This document shows positions 1 to 10,000 of a stretch of DNA of 31,621 nucleotides, piece after piece; the stretch's first letter is position 1; each line of letters starts with the position of its first letter. The stretch is from assembly GCF_000090795.2 (NCBI RefSeq), contig NW_003546703.1, forward strand, positions 17,710-49,330. Reading direction: 5' to 3'. A program made the position numbers and the translations under genes. The stretch comes from Amphimedon queenslandica. Taxonomy: Eukaryota > Porifera > Demospongiae > Haplosclerida > Niphatidae. The notes beneath the pieces are model-generated. The model was not told the origin of the DNA. It saw nothing but the letters and a program-made list of their open reading frames with translations, and did no database searches.

Positions 1-258
1 GAAGAACACTGACTGACTGACTGTTATCATGAAATGCTGCTCAAATCATTGACTGCTCATGGAGTACCAGGGTAGACTGTATAGCAGTAGCAATGTTCGT
101 TGATTGGCAACAGTGATTAGTTTGAAAACTAATTATAGAAGTTCTTATAAATAAACTATACAAATATAACAAATATAAGGATAAATAATGATAATGATAT
201 GGTGGGTATAATGGTGTGTAATGGATATAGTTCTATTGCCGAGTATATGATTTTAAGT
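1..258. other. Left-edge non-coding stretch
   Basis: AT-rich DNA with short simple runs (TGACTGACTGACTG near 10-22, AAATATAAC duplications near 160-180). It lies just downstream of the minus-strand gene ending at 259, so it should hold that gene's 3' UTR. I see no clear AATAAA signal on the minus strand here and no coding sequence. Confidence 0.4.
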
Positions 259-720
259 TCATTTATTGAACCGATCAAAACTCAAGGTCTCGGTTGAGTC
301 ACAGTTGATCCATTTTGCTTTTACTTTTTTGCCAAAAGTGCCGAAAGAGTATTTGAAGTATACGTCAATGTATTCGGCTAATCCTTCCTCAACTTTGATA
401 CGTATACAGTACTCAATGTGTCTCTTTATGTAACGGAGTGGACAGTGTTTACAGCCCAGCTTCCCTTTAAGAAGCTTCACTACCCTCAGTCCCAGTGATT
501 CAGTCTCATTATCCACTAGTCTAGGCTCCAGAGTATCCTTGGGTGTATCAGGAACATTCTCCAGTACATTATCTGTCTCTTCAAGATATGAGCTACTGGA
601 GAGTTCAATGGACCTGTCAAAGTCAACTAATGGAGACTTTGGAGACTGAGGGCTGAATGCTTGAGCCGAGTCCTGGTTTACCAATGGCAGGCTCAGTGTG
701 TTCATGGTGCTAGTATTCAT
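259..720 (-). CDS. Unrecognised 153-aa protein, single exon
   Basis: I do not recognise this protein. The open frame runs uninterrupted from ATG at 720 to TGA at 259. Residues 1-70 are serine, proline and acid rich and look disordered, with SP-type sites (SPQSPKSP). Residues about 75-153 look folded: a basic helix, a CKHCP motif, then RYIKRHIEYCIRIKVEEGLAEYIDV split over further helix or strand segments, and an aromatic FKYSFGTFGKK stretch. A TATA-like box lies about 150 bp upstream on the same strand, which supports a real transcription unit with a 5' UTR. The SP-rich start plus compact C-terminal domain recalls small signalling or stress-response adaptors, but no family can be named. An upstream coding exon cannot be excluded, because the overlapping upstream frame (898-710) ends in a stop and does not join it. 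Confidence 0.55.
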   Translation of the reverse strand: MNTSTMNTLSLPLVNQDSAQAFSPQSPKSPLVDFDRSIELSSSSYLEETDNVLENVPDTPKDTLEPRLVDNETESLGLRVVKLLKGKLGCKHCPLRYIKRHIEYCIRIKVEEGLAEYIDVYFKYSFGTFGKKVKAKWINCDSTETLSFDRFNK

Positions 721-870
721 ATCTGTGCCTCTCTACAGATGCAATACTATTTAGTGAGTCTACACTGTAGAATGAGAGTCTCTTCTCTTTCCTAGCTCTT
801 ACTGTCAGCTGCTGCTGCTGTGTAAAGCTTTCAGCGCCTGAGCGGTTGGTTGCCAGGCACCTGTCCTGTC

Positions 871-881
871 CTTTATTTATA
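871..881 (-). promoter_or_regulatory. TATA-box-like element upstream of the 153-aa gene
   Basis: On the minus strand the bases read TATAAATAAAG, a good TATA match, about 150 bp upstream of the ATG at 720. Spacing fits a start site near 845 and a short 5' UTR. Few other genes in this window show such a box. Confidence 0.4.
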
Positions 882-1157
882 CTTTTCACTTGAATCACTT
901 CAGCATGCAGCTAATAGTGTGTGGGTGTATCATGTCCTGGTGTAACCACACTTTGAACAAAAATTAAAATTCATCTCAGGATCAATAACTGCAGCTTTCA
1001 TTGGGAAGCATTTTAAAGTCCTTTGTTGCAATGTGAAAATGTTTATATCACCTCAAATTTGGCTCAAAGTGGGTTGTAAAGTATCAAAAGAATTGATAAA
1101 CAATAAAAGGTATAAGGAGGATGATTGCTAATAGGAAATAATATAAAGGGACTAGGA

Positions 1158-1205
<48 letters not shown>
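1158..1205. repeat. (AAT)n microsatellite
   Basis: About 16 uninterrupted AAT units in the spacer between the 153-aa gene and the 3' end of APEX1. The rest of the 899-1279 spacer shows no coding sequence. Confidence 0.9.
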
Positions 1206-1206
<1 letters not shown>

Positions 1207-1279
1207 GGTTTCACATAAAAGAATAAGTTTTGCTAGTCAAACTGTGTATGTACATGTACAGTGAGAGGTTATTCCTCAG

Positions 1280-4200
1280 TTATAATGCTACCAGTAGTAC
1301 AATGGGGCAGTGGTCACTGCCATAGACCTGAGATCTTATTATACTGTCACAGACTGCTGCCTTGAGTCTTTCAGATACCAGGAAATAGTCCAGTCTCCTA
1401 CAGTGATAGAGAATAGTACCTGCTCATGTGGACCCTCTAGCTTAAGGACAGACATTTGAATAGCTACAGACCAAAGATCAGTGTAGCCTAGTGTATAGTC
1501 TAATTGTGAGTACATGTAGTGTTGGAACTGGGAGTGTTGTTGAAACAAAACTACATGCAGCATTCATTAGTGCATCAGAATAGACGTATTGAGACTCAAC
1601 CCATCAGTCTATGGTATACTGCATGTGTTGTATTGGAACAACAGGTTCAATCAAAGGACACTAGACAATATATAGACCAGTAGTCCTCTGTACTTCTTAA
1701 ACCAACAAACTGTTAAGCTGTGAATGAATGCAGTGTATTCTTAACACAGGATAGTACCATGAACAATAATCCTAACATCTCTGTACTAAAATACATGTAC
1801 ATCCGTTTAGAATGTAATTTTACATACAGCATTGATGTACACATCATGCTAGTCAACCTACCATCCTTTATTATTCTTCCTGGCATTAGACCTGTATGAC
1901 CAGTAAGAATATGCTTCTTTCTTATCCGGATAAAGATCTCTGAATGAGTCAATCAACTTGTTATCTTCTAGTAATGAGCTGAAACTCTCTCTCTCCTCCT
2001 TAGTGAAACCAGCAGACCTTTGATTGGTTTTAGGATTAGCAATATCTGTCAATCAAAGAAAGAACCAGAACAGTATCATCAATATTATTAGGATCAGTAT
2101 CAATTGTTATTTGATGGGAGACCTAGGGCTAAATTTGAGAGACCAAAAGTCACCTAAACTCCCTCTACATCTAACAGGGTGAGTGTTTTCAAGGGATTAT
2201 TTCCTGTATATAATATCTAGCTTTTCTTTTAAAACTGTTTATTAATTTAAATCTCTCGTTTCCTTTATAAATAAACAAATAAAAAACAGAGTAAAATTGC
2301 TCATGCCCACTTTAATTACAGAACAAACCACACCCACTTCAATTAATAAATTACCAATTTCCTTATGTGCCACGTTGAGGTCCCCACAGAGTACAACTGG
2401 TTTATTCTCATCCAGTGACTTGAGGTATTTCTTAAAGTCCGGGTCCCATTCACCCACTCTGTACGATAGTCTACCATATATACTCTAATTATAAGGACAA
2501 TGAGTACATGTATAAGTACCTTTTCAATTTATCTCCAGCGTTTGGTATGTACGCAGTCACAAAATAAAACTTTTCGAATTCGGCAGTGATGACACGCCCC
2601 TCATTATCATGCTTAGGAATACCTTAAACAAGTGAGAATTAACTTCAATCAAACTAATGTTATTAATAGTTATTAGCTAACCTATTCCATACGTTACATT
2701 AATTGGCTCCTCTTTGCTGTATAAACTAAATAAATAAATTAATAAATAAAATAAAATTAATTCATTATTACCCAGTGCCGCTGTATCCTTTCTGTTCTGC
2801 ACTATTCCAGTAACTATGGTAACCAGGTACTTCCAGCTCGGACTAAAGAACAATATATCAGTTATAAACCAGTGGACCACACCCATTGGGAAGACCACAC
2901 CCACTGGAGAGGGTCTGTACTTACTTTTGGTAAGTCTTTTTCCGAACATTTAGTTTCCTGGATACAGAACACATCAGGACACTCTTGATTAACATATTCA
3001 ATACCACTGGCCTGTACTCAATTAATAATAATAAATAATAATTGATTAATAATTACTTTAAGCCACGCCCTCACACCATTAACATTCCATGAAGAAAACT
3101 TATGAGTCCACGGGCTATTAATAAATAAACAATTAATTAATGGAACAGGGTCATACCTCCCATCTTTATTCTTAGCATCTGATGAAAGATCAATGGAACT
3201 GTAGTCAGTGACGCTCTTCGATAAAATGGGCGTGGCAGTAGGCGGAGACACATTAGGAGGAGAGGGAGGGGGTGACCCAGTCTCTTCTTCCAGTGATACC
3301 TTCTTTGGCTTCCTACCTCTCCCTGGAGTCTTCTTAGCCGGAGGAGGAGGAGGCTTTCTCTTCTTCACTGGAGAATCATAATCACCACTCTAAATAATAA
3401 TAATAATAATAATTATTATTATTATAATTATTATTATTATGGTTTTATTACATTTCCTGATACATATACATGTACTTAAGCTGCGTAAAAAGTATAAGCT
3501 GATTACAATCAAAATTGGATTTTTTAAATCAATTTTTAAAGTTGCTCAAAAATCAGACTAAAGTCCCTGTATTAAGTACAGGGTATGGTTAGATTTCACC
3601 AAAATTGAAAAGGAGAGAATTCTTCCCAATATCCATATATAATAATATGTATTATTATTAATTTACTCTTTTTCTTTGTTTTCTGGCCTGGACCTTTGGT
3701 TTCCTTGATGGTTTATATTCATCATCATCATCTTCTTCACTAGAAGACTAACAGATACACGTACATAAAGTGAGTGAAAGGATATCAATTGAAGCTCATA
3801 CTTGTCTCCCTCTCTTTCTCTTCCTCCCTTTTCCTGCCATTATCAGCTCTTGCTCCTCGTCATTGTTTGGATCATACTCATCATCATCATCATCATCAGG
3901 AGGTGAGTCAATCTCCTCCTCTTCTTCTTCAATCTCTTCCTGTTCCTCCTCCTCCTCCACCTGTTTAACACAAAACAATCATGTCATCTTGTAACGAATG
4001 CATTTAATTACAATAGCTATTTTTTCTTGAGAAATTGCAAATTTTTGTGGTGTGTTTCAATTTGTGGCCACATGCCATCGAGCATGTTCAAAATGACTAT
4101 CAAAACACCAAATTTACTAGGATCTGCCCTCAAAAATTATCACTGGGTCGTACAAACACTTCCACAGAATCAAATATTACTGAGACCACAAAATAACAAA

Positions 4201-4299
4201 TATACATATTTAAAATAAATAAACAAATGAATAAATAAAAATTTAATTAGAAAGGCAAAACTAGTTAAACATGACCTTAGCTTTCTTCTTAGCCGGCAT
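1280..4299 (-). CDS. APEX1: AP endonuclease, APE1/exonuclease III family, with long N-terminal extension
   Basis: Base-excision-repair enzyme that cuts DNA 5' of abasic sites in the nucleus. Twelve exons: 4299-4276, 3960-3802, 3747-3667, 3389-3157, 3114-3057, 3011-2925, 2842-2772, 2725-2682, 2622-2520, 2470-2355, 2045-1862, 1397-1280. All have GT-AG borders and give 425 aa. The exonuclease III fold starts near residue 171. Catalytic motifs are intact: SWNVNG (N176), QETK (E204), GDLN (D317, N319), RLDYF, and the final GSDH (D415, H416). The N-terminal 170 residues are far longer than the roughly 60 of human APE1: acidic tracts, KR-rich nuclear-localisation-like blocks, a PPPPP run and an AT-hook-like [10 protein letters not shown] at 109-118. 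The residue matching the human redox cysteine 65 is serine (KFSSWNVNG), so redox activity of the mammalian type is not expected. The start MPAKKKAK resembles the APE1 start. Confidence 0.93.
2113..2174 (-). mobile_element. Truncated copy of the TTAGATCT-ended MITE-like family
   Basis: Minus-strand sequence reads TTAGATGTAGAGGGAGTTTA and then GTGACTTTTGGTCTCTC, closely matching the element at 25347-25459. The far end is deleted. It sits in the APEX1 intron between 2045 and 2355. Confidence 0.6.
3391..3440. repeat. Self-complementary (TAA)n/(TTA)n tract
   Basis: A run of TAA units followed directly by a run of TTA/ATT units, so the two halves can pair into a hairpin. It lies in APEX1 intron 3, just upstream of the acceptor of the exon that starts at 3389. 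Confidence 0.8.
3436..3635 (+). repeat. Dispersed ~180-bp satellite-like repeat, copy 1
   Basis: Contains the family landmarks ATTACATTTCCTGATACATA, then a GTCCCTGTATTAAGTACAGG core, then TTTCACCAAAATTGA and GGAGAGAATTC. The same ordered blocks recur near 7.2, 11.9-12.2, 23.9, 28.3 and 29.8-30.5 kb. Located in APEX1 intron 3. Confidence 0.7.
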
Positions 4300-4655
4300 G
4301 ATCTACTTTAGAATTAGTTACAGAGCCAGTCCCTTCTTTAGTAACTTCTACTGATCTATACGAGCACACACGAGGTAATAACAAATATGGCGGGATTTTG
4401 TAGTTTGACCACACCCACATTACTGTCACTACATTAAGCTTATTTGTAAGAAATAGTAGTACAAATATGAAACTTATTTTAATTAATAAAAACACACAAA
4501 ACTAATAGTAGTAAAGGAAAGAAAGCAGAAAATAATGGACTATATGTGTGTGTATGACATGATAATGAAGAATAATTAATAATAATAATAATAATGGGGA
4601 GACAACAGGTTAGGCTAATAATGTATTCATTTATTAATTTGTTTCGTGTTCTATT
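4300..4655. promoter_or_regulatory. APEX1 upstream region / 3' flank of the AT-hook gene
   Basis: This 356-bp spacer lies between the AT-hook gene stop and the APEX1 start, both on the minus strand. It holds a GGCGGGA E2F-like core at 4389-4395, about 90 bp upstream of the APEX1 ATG, an AT-rich (AAT)n run near 4577-4594, and the AT-hook gene's poly(A) signal. No TATA box was seen. That the E2F-like core is functional is inference. Confidence 0.4.
4630..4635 (-). terminator. Poly(A) signal AATAAA for the AT-hook gene
   Basis: Minus strand reads AATAAA about 21 nt downstream of the stop at 4656, a short but typical distance for compact genes. Confidence 0.5.
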
Positions 4656-5469
4656 CTATTCTTCTGCTGGTGTGGGCTCTTCATCTCCTTCTGATGTTGG
4701 TTCCTGATTCTTACGAGGACGCCCTCTGCCTCTTTTCGGTTTATCAGTTGGGGCAGCTTCAGGATTCTATACACAAGAAAACATTATCAATTAATTTGAA
4801 TATTATTAATTACTTTGCGTGGACGACCACGTTTCTTAGGAGCCTCTGCTCCATCAGACTCTTCAGTCTAACAAACAGAACATTATTATCAATTAATTAG
4901 TTGCCGTGTATCCACTTACAATTTTAGCTTTTTTAGTTTTAGGAGCTGCCTTTGGTTTAGGTGGTGCATTAGGGTCCTTCTTTGGTCTCCCTCTTCCTCT
5001 CTTCTGGGGTGGGGCAGCTGAGGCCTCCTCTTTAGTGTCTTCAGGTGCAGGATCATCAGCCTCTACTGGTTCCTCTGGCTGCTCCTCTTCCTTGGAAGCT
5101 ACTGGTACCTCCACTTCTGCTGGGGTCTCCTCAGACTAACAGAGACAAGAGACATTAAATATATTAATAAGCTGGTAATGATGAAGTTTGAAATGTAATT
5201 AACAGCTACTAGTCCCACCATTTTAAATGACCATGCTAATAAATTTGTCAAATTAAAACCCACAGTCCAGCATTAGCAACAGTTATACAGTACAGGTACA
5301 CTATAAATTAATTTTCCTTCCCCTCAAATATAAAATACTCATAACGTGTTCCCCCTCCATTACATGTTGTAACACTAAATGAAGTCATTTACTGGTGAAA
5401 ACTCAATGAGAATATTTTGGGAGGTAGTTAATCGCGTTAACTAACCTTTCCTTTCTTTTTCAAAGGCAT
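4656..5469 (-). CDS. HMGA-like protein with three AT-hooks
   Basis: Small chromatin protein expected to bind the minor groove of AT-rich DNA in the nucleus. Four exons: 5469-5446, 5135-4920, 4867-4814, 4766-4656; all introns are phase 0 and GT-AG, giving 134 aa. The start is MPLKKKGK. Exon 2 has an acidic, proline-rich stretch followed by the first AT-hook, QKRGRGRPKKDPNAPPKPK. Exon 3 carries the second hook, KKRGRPRK, and exon 4 the third, PKRGRGRPRK. The C-terminus is acidic and ends EEPTPAEE. Three RGRP hooks plus an acidic tail is the HMGA layout, though vertebrate HMGA proteins are about 100 aa and have the long acid run only at the end. The phrase KKDPNAPPKPK is also typical of HMGB-box starts, but no HMG box follows. 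Head to head with GET1. Confidence 0.85.
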
Positions 5470-5842
5470 TTTATGATTTATCTCTTGCTCTCTTACAGCT
5501 TCTGCCTTTCTTCTCAGCACACAGTGAATGAGTGTTACCCGCTTTTTCTTTTTCAGGTATCACGTGATCTCTCTTCCCGCCTAAAAATGGTAGCTATTAA
5601 TTAAATTATTGAAGTGCATGTATGTTGATTATCAATGGTCAATCATTAGCTTGAGGTAAGCAATGTGTGATGATAGAGTGTGCTAATACATGCTCTGTAT
5701 CATGGTAAGTAGAAAATTACTGAATATTTTCACCTAATTGACAACAGAGCAATGTCCCTGCATATATGTATATATACAAGTTCAATGACTATCACTCGGA
5801 CTATCATGACTCTTTAGCACTGATTCCTTCTTACAATAGGTG
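5470..5842. promoter_or_regulatory. Divergent promoter between AT-hook gene and GET1
   Basis: The spacer between two divergent genes contains a perfect palindromic E-box ATCACGTGAT at 5559-5568 (core TCACGTGA, USF/MITF/TFE class) and, next to it, TTCCCGCC at 5574-5581, a canonical E2F-type site. ATG codons at 5690 and 5702, just before a GTAAGT at 5705, could give an alternative in-frame first exon for GET1. Motifs are seen; their use is inferred. Confidence 0.5.
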
Positions 5843-6349
5843 ATGTCTCCATTGATTGATGTAGATGAGCAGGTGGCACTACTTATACTGGTCACCTGTG
5901 TGACAGTATCAATATTGCATAGATTGAAGAGACCAGCAACCAAATTAGTGAGTAATTGTAATAATATTGTAATTAATATTCAGTGTTGTTTTATGTTTTA
6001 GATCTCAAGTTTTATCATGCAAGAAGATTATAATAGATTGTTAGTACTTGAGAAAGATATTAAGATACTAACTGATGAAGTTGAAGCCCAAACAGATATG
6101 GTAAGCTAAACCTGATCTTCTCAGATCAGATATATATTATACCTGCCGCTACTGTAGGCTGAACGTGTTCATCTTTGGAATGAGAAGACGAAAAAAGCAA
6201 CTACTCTTAACGATATCAGTAATCTAATCTAATGTTAATTAATGAGGACTGTGATTATAATTAGGATCAAGAATTAGTTCAAAAGTATCACGGATTACCA
6301 AGATATGCTCCATTATATTATTCATCGTTATAGTGAGTTATTAATCCAC

Positions 6350-6387
<38 letters not shown>

Positions 6388-6633
6388 TAATTGCAGGAGT
6401 TAGGACGTATCAGTGTTGTATTAAGTTATAGGTGGTATCCTGTTGCTAGGTTACAGCCTCAGGCATTCTGGCCTCTATCAAGAATACTGTCCTATCCTAC
6501 AGGAATAACTGGTAGTGTTACTATTAATAGAACATTAATATTGTAATTTGCAGGTGCAATTGGTACTCCAGTTTGGTGTGGAATTTGTTTAATAATCGTA
6601 TCAAAAATACTTCATTTATTAGAGATTAAATAA
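5843..6633 (+). CDS. GET1: GET1/WRB, ER receptor for tail-anchored protein insertion
   Basis: Subunit of the GET1-GET2 (WRB-CAML) insertase, which takes tail-anchored proteins from GET3 and places them in the ER membrane. Six exons: 5843-5947, 6002-6100, 6158-6218, 6265-6332, 6397-6511, 6554-6633, giving 175 aa against 174 for human WRB. Transmembrane segment 1 is about residues 11-26. Residues 41-95 form a charged coiled-coil hairpin (the GET3-binding region in the family). Segment 2 is about 101-120 and segment 3 about 152-168. The best-conserved part is the family C-terminus, FWPLSRILSYPTGITGAIG followed by TPVWCGICLIIVSK. The start at 5843 gives a family-like 10-residue luminal tip; an upstream spliced ATG at 5690 would add six residues. 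The stop lies 20 bp from the SEC63 stop on the other strand. Confidence 0.85.
6344..6388. repeat. (ATT)n microsatellite in GET1 intron
   Basis: About 14 ATT units fill most of the short intron before the exon starting at 6397 and form an unusual T/A-only polypyrimidine region ahead of TTGCAG. Confidence 0.85.
6615..6620 (-). terminator. SEC63 poly(A) signal inside GET1 coding sequence
   Basis: Minus strand reads AATAAA 34 nt past the SEC63 stop. The same bases are codons of GET1's last exon on the plus strand, so mature SEC63 mRNA must be antisense to the GET1 end. Confidence 0.5.
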
Positions 6634-6653
6634 TAATACAGTTTAAATAATTT

Positions 6654-6993
6654 CTAGTCGCTATTGTCATCATCATCAGTATCAGATTCAGTGACACTCT
6701 CTTCAATCATGTCCTCCTCCTCCTCCTCTTTCTCAAGGTCCTTCCATTGCTCTTTACCTGACACCTCCTTCTGCTCATGCACCTTGATCTATTTATAGAA
6801 CACATTAATCATAATTATTACTATATTTAATGTTGATACTATTAATAGTGACATACAGTGATATCTTGCTGTACAGTGTAGTTCATGTAGGAGTCAGAGG
6901 TCACATACACAGTGTATCTGTATAGACCTTTCCTTTCCATTACCGTCTTCAGATTTACCTACCAAACAATGATCAACAATATGAACCAATAAC

Positions 6994-7030
<37 letters not shown>

Positions 7031-10000
7031 GTTGTTGTTGTTATTATTATTACTTCTTTCCTGTCAATCAATCCAGTGACACGTTCTGGTGGTATAACTA
7101 TTGACTTTGTTCTCTTCTGTGCTACATAGACCCACCATAACTCGTGTTTGTCCTAACAATAATAACACAACATTGCATGTACACAAGCTAATTCTTATAC
7201 ACACATTAAGTGAATTTTTGAAGTGTCCTACCAAAGTCCCAGTACTATAGTACAAGGATTTTGGTCAAACTTTTCCAAAAATGAATAGAAGAGAATTCTC
7301 CATTATAATTACATTTCCTGATACATATACATGAAACGTATACACATGTGATGGTGGTATGTTGTGCAGCTGGTTCCTCACTGCTGGGAAGTAAGGAGCG
7401 TGGACTAGGTGACTCGTATTGACTAGATTCTTCTGCTGCTCTCTCTCTTTCTTGACTGATTTCTGAAGCTCCTTCCATTCTCTCTCTTCATCATCAAGTG
7501 TATCCTCATTATCATATTCATTATCCTCTAGGAGGTGTGGCCTAATAATAATTATTATTAATATTCAATTATTACCTTCTTTGGTATCGTCTGTACTTTC
7601 CTTTTTAACATTAGTGACTGGTTCACTCTAAATATTAATGGAAGGGTGTGGTTAGCCACATCCCTACAAATAGTGCTAATTACTTTTTGCTTTTGTGTAT
7701 TTGTTTGCTTTTTCTTTCCAGCTCCGCCTCCTTTCGTTTGTTTGTTTTTCTTTTTAATTTTTTGTTGTTTATTTTTGCCAGTGGGCGAGGCTACTTTGAC
7801 GACACTACCTTCATTTGGTTTGTCACTAAAAGATAAAGTCTCGGTGTCCTACAGAGACAATGGTCAATGAATAATGAATTAGTTACATTAATTAACTTTG
7901 TCAATATTCGAGTCATTATGAGTTGATCCTGAATCTTTATCACGAGAAGAGGTTCCGTAATAATCCTATAACAACTTAATTAATGATGGCCCCTCCCTCC
8001 CTCCCCCTCACTAATAATCCGGTTCTTATTAAGGTAACTTTTATAGTGACATAGGAACCAGCTGATATTAAACTAGTGTCTTCGTCATCTTCAACTAATT
8101 AATATTCATAGACATTAATTAATGTGGGTGTGGCTACTCACCTCCAGTTTCTACATTCATTTCAATGTGTGGGAAATTTTCACAAAATATCATAATATCT
8201 TGATATTCTTCGTCTGATAGGTTCTTAAGGAGGCGCCTTGTGTGAAACCATACAAGTACAAGTATTGTTAGCATTGAAACTACCTCCTCTCTTCGTTTCT
8301 CAATTTCGCAAAATCTTCAACACTAGACAACCTGTGCTGTTAGAAGACAACACATTATTAATTAATTAATTAATTAATTATAAGCACCTTTTTATGATAG
8401 AATATCTTCCGGTCATTAATATGAGGGAGTTGCTCCAGGGTTTCAAAAGGTCTCCACATTGCCTGTACCATTATCTGACTGATCAGCATTATATTCTCAT
8501 ACATATCAAGGGAAGGCTCTGGTATCCCTGCAATAAATGGGACAGCTGCTGGTTAACGAGTTTGAAACATTCATTAAAGAAACTCTCCATGTTTACCAAA
8601 TAAAACAAAACTTAAACCAATAACTAATCATCCTCTCTCTTTCTAAAGCTACCAAGAGGTGTGGCCCTTACTTCTAGACGTCTTTGGTTTGTTCATGTAC
8701 TTAGAATAGAGCCAGACTTGAGTTAATATATTCATCATCTCATTAATTAGGAATGGACAATACTTCACAATAGCATCTTGATCTGTTGAAGGTCATAATG
8801 TAAGTACATGTACATGTACATGTACATTAGTACCTTGTTTCAGTCCAGGGTCTTGCAATGGAATCCGCTCAAAGTAGGCGTGTATAAGCAGTCTTGCTTT
8901 AGCTACGTAGGTCTGACAGAAGGGTTGCTCCCTGGTATCCACTCTCATAGTGTGTTCTAGTTTCTTTACCAGCTCATTCAAGTATATATCATCACTGGGT
9001 CTGTTCTTCACTCCAGCCTGATTACTGGGAGAGAACTCAACTGCTGTAGCTAGGATCATCAACACTCCTGTGTATAAGTATATGAATCATCATCATCATT
9101 AATTCATTCTCACTTAGTACAGGCATAGTCTTGGCTCTGGACAGCAGGTGGAAATATAGTTTACTCGTATGTATCAATATATTAGTGCTACCATACTTCA
9201 CTGATTTATACCACCAACTACCCTGAGGGGCGGGGCATAACCGTAACCATGACAACACTAATGATAACTCACAACAATGATAGGGAGTCCGACAATGAAT
9301 ACCAACACATACCCACCTAGAACCTATTAATAACTATTAATAACTAGTAATTAAAGTGACCACACCCACCCACAACGAGTTATTCTTATCAACAATCCAA
9401 GAGGGCAGTGCTATACCAAATGAAGCAGCTCTTGGTCCATCTGGGTTACCATACTTCTCCCAATTCTCCCTAGCCTCTTCTTGAGTCAAACTACATCAAA
9501 CAATACAGGCCCAATCATTACTTTATACATGTACAAGTGATAATGTGTAGTATATCCCAGTCTCTTTATGGAGGACTTACGCTTCGTAAGCTTTAGCTAT
9601 TTTAGTGAATACCTCTGGATCCCCTCCTTTATCAGGATGATGGGTCATACTCAATAGCCTGTACTGCTTCTTGATCTGAGATACAGTAGCTCCCTAAAGA
9701 ACTGATCCATTAAAGACAGCTGGATATTATGATACTGTCTACCCTGTCAATCCCTAATATTTTAAATGGATCCCATTCTTCAGATTCACCAACTGGCTCT
9801 TGTGTCACTGCCCAATAAATCAACCAAAGTAAGAACAACCAGCACACCAATAATACTAAATAACTAACAAACAAACAAACAAACAAGAGACTAACTGATA
9901 ACTATAGACAATCATTACTGTACATGACCCATACTAATGCAATACCGTATAGCAGAAAATATTCGTGGTCCAAAATTCAACAAATCATTTCAAAAATTCA

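Noticed and set aside
3770-3994. Plus-strand serine-rich open frame
   Set aside because: Antisense reading of the D/E-rich APEX1 exon 2.
4906-5139. Plus-strand open frame of 77 codons with hydrophobic start
   Set aside because: It is the complement of the acidic and AT-hook exon of the minus-strand HMGA-like gene, which has consistent splice sites and motifs.
5690-5704. Upstream first coding exon for GET1 (ATG at 5690 followed by GTAAGT)
   Set aside because: In frame after splicing, but the ATG at 5843 gives the family-standard N-terminus; kept only as an alternative.
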